A DNA stretch of 64,000 bases from Pipra filicauda (lineage: Eukaryota > Chordata > Aves > Passeriformes > Pipridae), in contig NW_024103874.1 of the NCBI RefSeq assembly GCF_003945595.2, positions 3,110,001 through 3,174,000 of the forward strand, given 5' to 3'. Shown here piece by piece: positions 12,848 to 25,000 of the stretch. Below the pieces are notes generated by a model, which was not told where the DNA came from, searched no databases, and worked only from the letters and a program-made list of their open reading frames with translations. The translations under genes were made by a program, and so were the position numbers. Numbering within the stretch: position 1 is the first letter of the stretch; the number at the start of each line of letters is the position of its first letter.

Positions 12848-15800
12848 TGGCACTAGATGATAAGTTTTCTTTTCATTAGCCATGTAAACCACTGATATAC
12901 TTGCTCAGCTCCTCCACTTTCATCAGATACAGTCTCAGCTGATTTTAGTCCCTTTAAAATGAAGGCCATGTTTGCTCCCAATAGGCATATTAAGGTTTTT
13001 TTGTAATTGAATCCCATTAATAAAATTTTCTTTTGGTGAAAAGAGGTATTTTAAGGGAGAGGAGAAGAGATCTGACCCAGCAGTCACTGAATCTGCCCAC
13101 TGCAGGAACTTGTGTGCCATGAGGTGTGAGCACATCTCTGACTGTAAAATTAGGTGAGATCTTTACACTACGGTTTTTAACACTTCTGGACAATCCTAGC
13201 TTTCAAATATAAAGCAATCCTGAATGCTTCCACACTCACTAATCTTCATTTTCAGTTTATTTAAAAATGAATCTTCATTTTCTTTACATTTATCAAATTA
13301 TATTTATGAAATTGAATACAATTTATGCAGAACAAATATCAGCTGTCGCACAAAATGACCTACTGAGCTCAAAGTATGTAAGAAGAAAAGAGGATCTGGC
13401 TTCACTTACAACACTCCTGCAACACCAATCACCAGGAAAAAGGCTTGTCCCTCTGACTGAATGGACTTAAACCAGGACATTACCAAGCAAAGAGAGGTGA
13501 TTTATGTGTGTGTGTTTGTTCACAAATGGCTTTTGATACAACAGGTGATTAAGGGCCTCGTCTCTTATGTAGTTCCCAACCCTCACGTAGCATTTATTTT
13601 CAACCCCAGATCAAAGATGTCATCTCAGCACCAGGGAACTTCTGTGCCCTGACTGCTGCCAGAGCTCTCCCAGTTTTCCATGGAGAGTCTGGATGATCTA
13701 CAAATTATTGTCCATCTTTGGCTGGTGGCAATAATGGACTGAGGACTTGGGCTCCTTTAATCCATTCGTGGTCCTGACTCACGTTGTGTGTCTCCATCAT
13801 GCACTTGGAATTCTGTCCTTGTGAACTTGGAGGAACAGATCAGATCTGGTGTTTCAGAGTTTTGAATTTTTGCCTAGAAAGCCAGTGTTGTAAAAGCTGA
13901 TGCTGAACGGTTTTAAGCCGATGGAGATTCAAGATTAACTCATAGAGTCAAAAAGTTAAGCACAGCATTTGGTATCAACTGTAGTTATGGATTTGAGAGA
14001 GAGAAGAGATTTGGGGCTTTCCCAGTTTATTGGGATTGCTCTGATCTGAGCCAGTGCAATTTGGAGGTAAAATTTTGCTATAAAATTAACTATTTTGACT
14101 GAAAACAGACAATATTTGGATTTTCACACACAACCCTCTCCCCAAGAATGCTCTCTCTGGGAGGCTGTGGGAAAGATTGTCATTGATACAAAAGAATTAC
14201 ATTTGAGGACTTAATTTTTTTTAAGAATACCTGCAAATTTGAAAGGAAAAAATAACTACCTTTCCTGCTGTAACAGCCACACATTTTCTCAGTCCAGAGA
14301 AAATCTCCAGTTACATTCTTTAGAAACTGTAATAGTACAAATAAAGGAAATGGATGTTTGCTGTCATCTCTTAAAACCTCCAATGTTTGCTTCATTAAAC
14401 TCCACGCAAAATGTTGGTTCACATGTAGGTCCTTCCCTTTCTGCAATATTTTGCAGTCCTCTTTTCTGTTTGTTCTTCTTTCTTATTAGTGATTCTGAGG
14501 ATATTTTGTACCTTGTGCACATTTTTTCTTATTAAAAATGTAGAAGTAAATATTGCTCTGAGGGGTTTGGGAGTAAATCCAGAATTAACTTAATGCTGTC
14601 ATGGAGCTTCCTTCATTTTTGTAGTGCTATATATCAGTGCTCTGAGCCAGAGTCCCTGCATGACATAAAATTTAAATTCTGCACAACAAAAATATTTCAG
14701 TGAAATGTTTTTCCGTTTTTTCTCATTAATCAAAATAACACGTTTCACAGAAAAACAAGCTCTGATCGGTCTCTTTGTGAAAAACTGAAAGTGGATTATC
14801 TTGTTAGAAAATGTAAATCTCTGGAACCCAAATGACACATTTCAACTACCCACAAATCAGATTCTCATTCCAAATAAACTTCTTTTCTGGTTTTGTTTTG
14901 TTTAATTATAAAAACCTAAAGCCTGTCAAAATCTCAGAATGACACATACAACAGAAAATCAGATTGCTGCCCACCTCTATTAGTTTCTATAATAGTTTTC
15001 AACTACAGGGAGAAAAAATGAAGCATTAGGAACAAAACTGTTTCGATGACAAGATGCATCTGAACTTCTTATTTTCTGACAAACAAGAAGAATATCTTTA
15101 CTTTTCTTTTTGCTGCTTTCCAGCTTTCTGACAGTTATTTCTCTGCCTTCTTCATTGCCAACAAAAAAGAAAATACAAACCTTGATTTAGAAACTGCCAA
15201 TATTCTCTGTGGCTGTGGGATTGTGCACACACATGCTGGGTACATTTTGTGTCTGGTGCCAATTAAAAACACACATATATCCAGGCTTGTGCTTTTATCT
15301 GACTTTGGTGTTTATTTATAATAAGGTGTGCGTTTTTGGGGAGCACTTTTTTCTCCCTCAGAGAAGCCATAGATAGGTGTGTGTCTTACTTGACAGATAA
15401 GGGTGGCACAGCCTCCAAAAGGATCATCAAAACCAACACACTTCGACAGAACAGGCTTCATAAATAATGTGCATCAGTTTTTACTCTGTCAGTGTAAATG
15501 CACATCCTCCAGTACTGGTTTGCACTTGTTTTATCCAGAATGCCTCAGAATAATGAATAAATCATGGTCCTGTACACATGTATGTATGCATATGTATGTG
15601 TGTATATTTATACATAATTCATACCATAAATACCTATTTTGGTCTGGTGCAGAGGTCATATATAAAAGTGGAGGTGTGCTGAGTCACTGGTCTTTGTTTT
15701 ACCTAAAGGATTAATCTAGTTTCAGATGCTGCAGATTATTTCATTTTGCAAGAGAAACAGATGAATGCAGATTATCTTGATGCAGTCTTTTTTCTTTTTC

Positions 15801-18800
15801 TTTTTTACCCCACAAAGAACACACAGCATTTGTGATCCCCACTGGAAAGTTCTTTTGCTTATCACTCCTGGCTGTTTCTAGTCATTAATTGGCCCCAAAT
15901 TGCTCATTAAGTTTTTCTCATCCTGCCAGTTCTCCTAAGCTGTATGTGGTGCTTCCTTCTGCCTTCTCTCTTTGGTTCTCTTGTCACATAAATCTTCATA
16001 AACAAGAGCCATTGCCTTTCCTTGCATGTGCTGTTGTTTAAAGGAGTGGCACAAACCAGTGTCTTGGATTTGTTTTGAGTTTCTGGTTCCATACAGGGGC
16101 ATAAATTGTTGACATGTTCCCTTTTATTTATAAACTATATTTGAAGGACATGAACAAAACAAGAGATATATTTTGCCTAGAGCTCCATTTATTGGGCAGA
16201 TTTTACACCATCTTACATCAGTGATATTTAACCTTTTTGTGACTTAGAACATCAAATTGATAACTGCAGCCTACGATTTGCCCTCTCCAGTTACCACATC
16301 CTCATGTGGCCTTCAGCCTGTTCCATCTCTCTTCTCTCCACAGGACACTCTTTGTCCTCTAAATCACTGTGCAAATTCCCATTGTTAATTTGCAAACTAT
16401 AATTTACACAGTGTTACACCACTTCAGTATTGAAGCACCTGAAAAAAAAACCAAAAAACCCAAAAAAAGCTGCAGAGAAAATGCACAATATTGTCTAGAA
16501 ATTACCTCCCAGGACTGTGGGGGGCAGAGTTCAGTTTTCTCTGCCATTTGCAGAAAAAAAAGATAATTTAGATTTCAGTGATGTATAATTAGTACCCAAG
16601 AAGTAATATCTTCATTGGACAAGAAGAAAGGAATGGAAAAGGGTCCTCAGGAGAAAGGTCTCTGACTAGAGCTGCTGGCACCAGCCTGAGATGCAATTGG
16701 ATTTCAGTAGATATGATACACTAATAGAGGCACTTGTCCCACTGTACAGAAGTGCTTGTGCTGGGGCTCCCAATGCACTAATTACTCTGTTTAATGCAAA
16801 GGCACTTGTGGAATAGTATTCCAATAGAAAAGCCATGTTATCTGCATGCCAGGGGATTCCTACCCGGTCCTGGACCAAGTGCCCTCCACCTGAGAATAAA
16901 TGACAAATTACTCTTCTACTTTGTTCTTTCTTCATTACATTTGAAATGCAGGATGTGGTCTGCGGAATATTTTCAGTTCACCTTGTTGTTCCCAAGATAT
17001 GGATCAGTTTGTGGCACTCAGAAAGTGCCAAGTGTAACATGGTTTTAGTGCATACTAGGACATTTTTTGCCTTTCAAATTAAACCAGATTATTTCCAGGA
17101 ACTGCTCACTGCTGATGAGTAGGAGCTGGTATGGGAGATGCTTTGTTTAAAATACTCCAGTACATTGTAAGGGAAGACAGAGAAGATGCATTTATCAAAG
17201 ACAGATCTTGCATTTCTGCTCAGGCATCAAAGAAGGGCTTGAATTTTCAGGAGGGCTGAACAGCTGCTAAATTGTTGAGAACTGTGCCATACCTGGATGA
17301 GCAGGTCCTTCCAGAGGCACAGGCCTCCTGCAGGTGTCTGAGTGCTGATGGTCGGTGAAGCCAGGATTGGGCACTGCAGAACAGCAGGGCCTTTATTCAC
17401 TCCTTGGGCTGGTGATAGAGGCACCGAGGAGGGACATTTGCACTTCCCAATCAGACCTGGCTGGGAAAAAAATGCAAAACTCCTTTCTAATTGAATTGAA
17501 GCAGGAGAAATGAGAGGGAGAGATCAACACCTGTGTACTACTCTGGCTTGGTGCCTGTTGCTCAGTGTGAGCAACCCAGCTTGTGTCCAGGACTTCCAAA
17601 GGGAGAGCTGGCAGGCAGTGCTGAGTGTTCACCCCAGACTGCCCAGAATCCACTGGCTGCATTTCAGAGATGGGTTTGAGTTTGGGCTTGTTGGGTTTTT
17701 TATTGTTTCCTTAGTTTTTGCTGTGGAGGGAAGAAAAGCAGGTTTAAGTTAAGAGTCAGAAACTTGACAAGTCTAGAATTGGTTGGCAAATCCAATATAT
17801 TGCTGGCAAAGTTTGTGAAACATCAAAGTGCAAGAGGTTGGAACACCTACAGTAACAAGTAAGAAGCAAATCATGACAGAGTGAGTGACTAAGGTGTTAA
17901 ATAAAGTCTCAACAAAACCTGTCACAGGTTTTCTGATAAGCTTTGGAAGAACACCTAACAAGTCACTTTAATAGCAGCAGTTATTGTTTGATTACATTAG
18001 TGCTTTGAATGCAATGAGGCTATTATTTTGTCTTTCTGTCTTCATAAGAAACAGTTTTTTGGTTGCCATGTTCCAGTTTGTGAAAGTTGTTGAGCAATTT
18101 TATTTTCACATTAATTTACAATGTCCCTTTCCTATGGGGAGATGATTTTATTTTGACAAAGTGCAGAAGCACTCAAGAACTCCTAATATTTAATGTATAG
18201 AGAAGGTCATGAATTCATATCCATGCTGGGGCAAATATTACAGTCTATGTGCCAGAGATGGATGGTACTTGTGTTATGCCTCACTGCTAAAGGAGACAGT
18301 AAATCATAACATGTTACTTCTCACCTTGCTGAAGTTGTAAAATGGGTATAACATTTCTTTATATTGAAAGATCCAGCTAGGGACAGGGAAGGTCAGGTCA
18401 TGCAGAGCTGGGCTTCCCAAAAGGTAAATTTACCTTTCCAGGGTAACTGAGACACCTTTTGGGACACAAAGTACAAAATTTTCGTAGTGAAAATCAATAA
18501 ATACCTGGCTGTCCATCACTGTCTCTTTGCATTGTCATGACGAAGTTTCCTCTTGACATCTGATTTAAAAACAAGAGATTGCATTGTCACTTCTGTTAAT
18601 GCAGGGTTTGTTCTGCTCTTACTGTGGATCAGCCCAGAGTGCAGAACTGGTTACGCAGTCCCTGGGAAATCCCATCAAATTACGCTTGGGGAACATGGCA
18701 GGGTCTGCAGGATAATTTTTTTCCTTTCCTGTGCTGCTCTGTGTTACCTCATCCTGCTGTAAGATTTGACAGGTAAATCTTGGGCTGCAGCTCCTTCTAA

Positions 18801-21800
18801 GGAGTGCCCAGCACATTTGAGTCGGGGAAGGGGGATGCTGAGCGTGGTGTGGCTTGGCCTCTTCAGCTCCAGCCATGGAAAGAGCAGCCTGTGCCATCAG
18901 CTGCTTTGCTCCCAGGAAACTCAGCATTCCCTGATGTCCCAAGAGCTGGTAAATAGGGAAAGTGTGTTTGTTATATTTGGCAAAACTGGAGTGGGCTTAA
19001 GTGGAAAGGCCAATCAAGTGTACACAGGAGAGAGGAACAAAATGTTAGGGATAAACAAGCTTGTGGTAGTTGGAGAAACTGTCCCACTGAAAAGGAACTG
19101 ATGGACAGGTTTTTGTCAGGAGGTGGGTTATTGGGTAAGGTTTTCAATTTTTACTTTTGTTGCTTAATTTGTGTTTGACCAGTAAACAGCTCAGAGGGTG
19201 TCCTTAAAGAATTTTTAAAGAAATTATTTTATATCCTTTCCTTCCTTCTTTTTTTTACTGACTTCTTCCTTCATTTGGGGTTCTCTCTGTCTTTGCCATC
19301 TTCTCCTCTTCTCTTCCCACCTGCCTACTCTTTCTGCCCATATTTTTTGTATATTTAATATTAGAAAAGCACATAGAAGACATAAGAGACCTTGGTCCTA
19401 CTAGATTATTCAACCCCTCTCGCACCTTTTGCAACAATCCACCTTTTAGAATATTTAAAATACTGTAGTGACCCAAGCATAAAATAGCTTACAGAGGCTT
19501 GGAGTGCTCTCATTCAAGCTCTGATTTTTATATTATCATACTTATTTGCTGAAACAAGTGGGAACTAAAGGAAGGCACTGCCACAGGCAATCTGTGTCAC
19601 CAGTTGCAATGTGCATCTTCATGGGTAGTTTATAAGCAAATTCTTCAAAATTGTTTCCACATAGTTTGAAGGTTTTTCTCCTGCACTGTATCCATGCTCG
19701 ATAGTATATGAAAAAAATAACAGGCTCTGATAATACAGTATCTATACCTTTAGCAAATGATTTAAATTCATTCAGCTGTGGGCATGCAATAAGACAAAGA
19801 TGCAAACAATCCTAAGCAGTGGGAAGAGGATTGGCCTCTGGAAAGAGAGTCAGGGTTTGCTTTTTATGTTTAGTGCAAGTACAGATCATTCAGCAGTGAA
19901 ATGTGTAGTAGTTACAACATTAGTTGATTGGATAGTTAATAACTTTAGCTCAGAGAGATTAACAAAAGGAAATAGATGGCATTTCTAATAGCAGTTAAGG
20001 GGAATAATTGTTCTATCTAACAATTGACTGAATAATATGTCAAGCAATATCAACATCAAAAGGAAGGTAAATGCCAAACAAGCAAATGAAACAATGATAG
20101 CTTTAAAGCTGTAATATTTGCTTGGGAAACAAAACGAGCCTGGCATTATGTGAGGACTTGTCTGCATGGGGGAATTCATCACTGTAACTCCATGGGTATA
20201 ATTGTACCTTTCAAAGCACCATAATCCACACAAAGAAAAGGCTCCCTGATTGCAGAACAGGATTCTCCACCCGAGGAGCTCTGCAGCTCCAACTGGGGTG
20301 TCCCAGTCACGCTGCTGTGGTTCCAGGGGGCAGTTTGCCTGTGAAGACAAGCCCTGAAGGGTTTGATGACCCCCTGCCACGGGGCTGCTCAGCTCCCCCT
20401 GCCCCAGGCTGGGGCATTTTGCTCTGCAGGGCTGCAGTCGAGATGCAGAGCCAGATGATGGACCCTGCTGCTGTTCAGGCTGTAGCACTCGGTGCAGAAA
20501 AGTTTCAGGCCCGTGTGGGAAATATCATTTAAATGCACTCAGGTTTATAACACACAAAACAACCCCACCGTTCCCATATTTTACTGTGGCATATTTTCCA
20601 ATTGTGTTAATATAATTTTTAACATTCTTTAACCTGCTTGCTAGGAAGAAAAATGAGAGTCTGATGTTCTCTACACCTTAATTAAGTTGATAAATAGTGT
20701 CTTCGTGACATGTGAATAAAAAGTTAACTCAGAGCTTTGTGTTTGCGAAGAGTCAGTAATTTTCATGACTCAAGTTTTAATAAGCTGAATTTGAAACCCA
20801 GTTGGCTGGGAAGCAATTGAGGTAAAAGGGAAGATGTAGCACTTCTCTCCCAGCACCCCACACACTTGGCTCTGAATCTCTGAAACCACGTTCTGATGAA
20901 CACAGAGTAACTCTTTAAATAGGAAAATTCAGATGTAACAGGTGAAAAAGTGTAAATTAACAGATCTGAAAACCATTACTCTCTGGGTAAGGAAAAATTC
21001 ATCTCCCATCCAAGGGTCTGAGCTGACTCAACGTGGAGCTGATTCAATGTGCAGACTTGTGTCTGAAGGTCCTCTGCTTTTGAGAAAAGCACTAACACAG
21101 GCTACAGCAACCACAAATGTGAATAGTTGGGTGAAAATCCATGAGTTTCTCTGAGTTCTGGGCCTCCTGGAGAAGCTGTGAGTGCCCAAGAACAGCAGTG
21201 GTTACTCTGCATCCATCCCACCCCTGGCAGCAGTTCCAATGGGTGCCGGCAGCACAGCAGCACCGATCCATCCCTGTGAGCTTGCAGATGTTCCAGCTTA
21301 AAGGAGCCCAAGGACAGCATGTCCTGTAGAATATTTGATGATTTTAACATGCTTAGGTACAATGTGGCCTCTTTTAAAATCTCTGTGAATGTATAAAGAT
21401 TATAGGTGCTCATGTAGGCTGTACTTTACAAGAAGAGAAATCAATTTTTCATTCCTTGGCAGCAGTTTGCAATACAACTGGAATATTACCTGAACCAAGT
21501 AAACAGAATTATCTTCTAACCTCAATGAGAAAAATGTAGCAGAAAGTCTTTATCTCTCTATTTTCAACTTATATTATCTAAGTTTGACTGTGATTTAAAA
21601 GAAAGAAGGGAGGGGAAGATGAGCCAAATGCAGAATTGTTTGAAAGAAGCAAAAACGAGCCATGTGAAAGGCCTGAGAAAGGTTCACAATGGAAATTATG
21701 TTCAGTTTAAATTACTTTTGCAGGACTGGAATGTGGCAGTCAGGAAGCTTCTGTGAAAAGTCCATTCTTTTTTCTTCTGTGTGTTTTTTGGGGTTTTTTT

Positions 21801-21889
21801 TTTACCTTTATTGGTTTGTGTTTGTATGAATTGCCTATGGCCCTGAGAAATACCTGTCTTAAATGTTCATCCCCACTTTTCTGTTCCTG
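12848..21889. other. Gene-free upstream DNA
   Basis: There is no supported gene. Contents noted: a TG-rich run near 13505-13516; a TATG/TACA-rich stretch at 15575-15630; a possible DNA-transposon end near 16218; an A-rich stretch at 16441-16470; the 18-bp palindrome at 18420; and a possible CR1/L3-like scrap at about 19363-19440. The 167-codon minus frame at 19985-20488 has no family match. Confidence 0.6.
18420..18437. repeat. Perfect 18-bp palindrome
   Basis: AAAGGTAAATTTACCTTT is its own reverse complement. It lies in gene-free AT-rich DNA. About a quarter of one such palindrome is expected by chance in 64 kb, so it carries little weight alone. Confidence 0.9.
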
Positions 21890-22022
21890 GAGCACTTCAC
21901 ACACATTGAGAGTGTCTCTTTTATAAACCCTCTGTAAATATTACATTGTTGTTATTATTATCTTCATATAACTGTTATGACTTCCTCAAGGTCACATTAA
22001 AAGAACTGGGAATTGGATTTTT
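21890..22022 (+). mobile_element. MIR-like SINE relic
   Basis: The order of blocks follows the MIR family: AGCACTTCACACACATT, CTTTTATAAACCCTCTGTAA, TTGTTATTATTATCTTCATA, TTCCTCAAGGTCACATT and GAACTGGGAATTGGATT. These fit the MIR pattern of GCACTTTACA.., CCTCACAACAACCCT, TATTATTATCCCCAT, TTGCCCAAGGTCACAC and GAGCTGGGATT. MIR is an ancient tRNA-derived SINE shared by amniotes; in birds only scattered, highly diverged copies remain. The match is by eye and heavily diverged. Confidence 0.5.
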
Positions 22023-25000
22023 GTCATAGAACATTCTTTTCCTCTTTTTGCTTACACTCGAGATCTATTTGTAAAAATCTACCCACAAAACTCAAAAAAA
22101 ATGGTGCTTAGATTGAGGGTCATTCCATGAGCAGCAGGAATATTGAGCAGTACACAGAACTCCCTACCCCTAAATGCTTCCTGAAGGTGTTGCATCTCCT
22201 ATTAATACTTGGTGTGTTGTTTTCAGCAGTTGGCTGCGTGTCAATGACAGATACAAAGACAAGGACAACCCACTTGTGACATGTCAGTACATTTTGGTGT
22301 CTAGAAGTAAGAATTTGGGTGCTTTTTAAATTATATACCCTGTAATTACTGTATCAGAATTAATGGAACTGCACCACTGCAGGTCAGTGGAGTGTTTTGC
22401 TCAGGGGATTTTCTGCATTATGTCCATATCTCACTTTTTTGAGGAACATTCATCCCCTGCAATAACACAAGTGGCCAATTACCCAGGGCTGCATATGGAA
22501 ACAACAAATGAAAATTCATTCCTGCTGGGATCAGATGACTTTCACAGTTATGGTTTCTCTCCTTCTGCATGTGTAAGTAGAAATGTCTTTAATGTCTTTA
22601 AAATTTACATTACATAGTCTCTCATAATTTACTCTCCCTCACAAAATCTAATTATAGAATTTGAGTTCGTGAGCTTTTTCGTGCTTTAGTGAAATCCACA
22701 CAGACTGATACATTCCTACAAAAAACAGTGTGATGAAAAAGAAATGTGGTTTTATTTTTCAGTACATATTGGGGGAAAATAAAGGGATCTCGTGTCAAAT
22801 CTATAGAAACAGTATCACAGCAGTTCTGCTGCTTTCCTTGTGGAGTCACACACGGCATTTTACAAACAGGTAAATGTTTGGAAATCAGGAATGATTTCCA
22901 TGCACCAGATCCAGCAGCTCTCCAGGAAGCTGGTCCTAAACTTACAGCCTTAGTGGTAACTAAACTCTACCTATATATCCAAATTTGCATCTCTTAATGC
23001 TTTGCACTTTTTTGTCTCTTATACTTCCAGATTTGTCTTTAATTTAAGGATTTTCGGACAGTTATTGTTTGGGTTTTTTTCTGAAATTTCAAGGCGATGT
23101 TTTCACCTCTTTGAGCTTTTATAGTTTCATCTTTCCTCTTGGAAATAGGTCTGAATTGATGTGAGAATTATAATAATTGTGGGAAAAAAATTTTTTATTG
23201 AGCCTCAGGTTATTTCTCCCTTGAAATATTCCAGATAATTTTCTTTATTCCAAACTCTTTAATATGTTTCTTGAGTCAGCAGAAGTTTATTGTGTGAACT
23301 TCTCAGTTGCCAGTGATCTTTCCTGGAAAATGGAAGCATCTGGTTTTTTGTAAGACTGATCTTGTCATGTTTTTTAAAGACACCATCTGCTTTCCAGTGC
23401 TCCAAAGGGGACTGTGGTGTCCAGTGGGATTTTTATCATATGTTTGCCTCCTTTTCTGAACATCTGAATATTTTAGAGAGCAGCTAAAGCCATCATTCTT
23501 CCTCCTGAACAGCATAATTCTTTATATATTAAAATCACATGGAGGTATTTTCAGCAAATTGAGGTTAAAGTCGTAAAATGCTTCTTAGAAATGTTATACT
23601 TCCATATTTAATAATAGTTATTTAGTGTATACTCATCAGAAGCAATTTTTGGTTCAGAGTCACTGCAAATACATTCAATTAGACAAACAACAGACCCATT
23701 TCCTGAATTAGGAGCTTTGGATTCGGTCCCCTAAAAATTGCTCACCAAAATGCTCTCAGAAATGCCTTTCAGTATCACCAATCACATCCACATTTTAAAA
23801 AGAACAAACAAAATCTAGCTTTATTCAACTGTGAATTCTATTGACCTGATTGAGCAACTTCTGTTCCTGTGAAAATCCGTTCCTTGCATGCTAATTCCAG
23901 CAGAACCCTTTTGTCAGGGGCACGGCAGGGTTTGGGTGAGGATTCTACTGACATTTTCTTTCCTTTAAGTCTAACTCACATCCCAGTCCCTTTCAGCCAC
24001 CAGCAAGAAAGCACATGCTCAATTTTAAGCATGAGCTGCATTATTTTGGTGAGTTAGAGATTTGACAACTGGTAGGAATGCTAATGTGAGTGAAGTCATG
24101 GAGGTGCTTAAGGCCAGAAAGATCTGAAGAACAGAAATAATAGAAAAATTAATTATTTGCATCAGCTGAGGTCAGATTCTGTGTTTCAGGACCAAAGCAA
24201 GAGAACTGGTTTGCTTGCCACTATTAAAAAATATTACTTATATCCACACTGTGGTCCCTGCTCTAGTGCAGTGTCTGACTGTGGGGCACCTTAGGCAGCA
24301 GCTAAAGCACCTGAGAGCATTGTTAGCAGGGCAATTTCCCTAACAAGGCTCTTAAATTTACTAGGCCCTTCTCATGTGATTTTTCTCTGTTTTCCTCTAC
24401 GTTCAACATGTGCCAGATGCCACTTCCAGGCTGATTTTTGTGTGTGTGTGTGTGAGAGATGCTCAACATGAGGGACAGCCAAGCAAAGGCAGGAGCGGAT
24501 GCAACGTCGCTGATGAGCAGCAGCGTCTGGTGTTCCGTGGCATCAGGCTGCATTCCCCATGGATAATCACAGGAAATGCTACCCCAGCCCCATCTGTTCA
24601 TACTGAAAAAGGTTTTAAAAAATAGGGAAGTCACATACCTGCCATATTTCATGACACTCATACCCCATCCTATGTAATGTCTTGCTTTATATACATTATA
24701 TTCGGTGTTTGACCTTCATCACGTGTGTCTTTGGAGCTTTCTGTATTTGATGTGTGTATTTGCACACCCTTGGACAGAAGGTGTTAAATGCTCACGCCTT
24801 TATACTTCCTTAAAAAGACGATATTTTGCTGCATTGCTAAAAATCACATTGTCTCTGAATAAAAACTTCCAGAGACACAAGATACTGTGTAATACTTAAT
24901 TTTTTTCTCATTGCATAGAATGGCATTATGGCAGAACACTTGATTCAAACATGAGAGTAATACAATGAATATTAAGCTCTGTTTCAGCCACTGTGAGTAA

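Noticed and set aside
20321..20333. CTCF-like TTCCAGGGGGCAG
   Set aside because: Only the right half of the motif matches; the left half lacks the required CCAC-type bases.
19985..20488. A 167-codon minus-strand frame
   Set aside because: No family resemblance; the GC-richer patch near 20250-20480 simply lacks stops in this frame.
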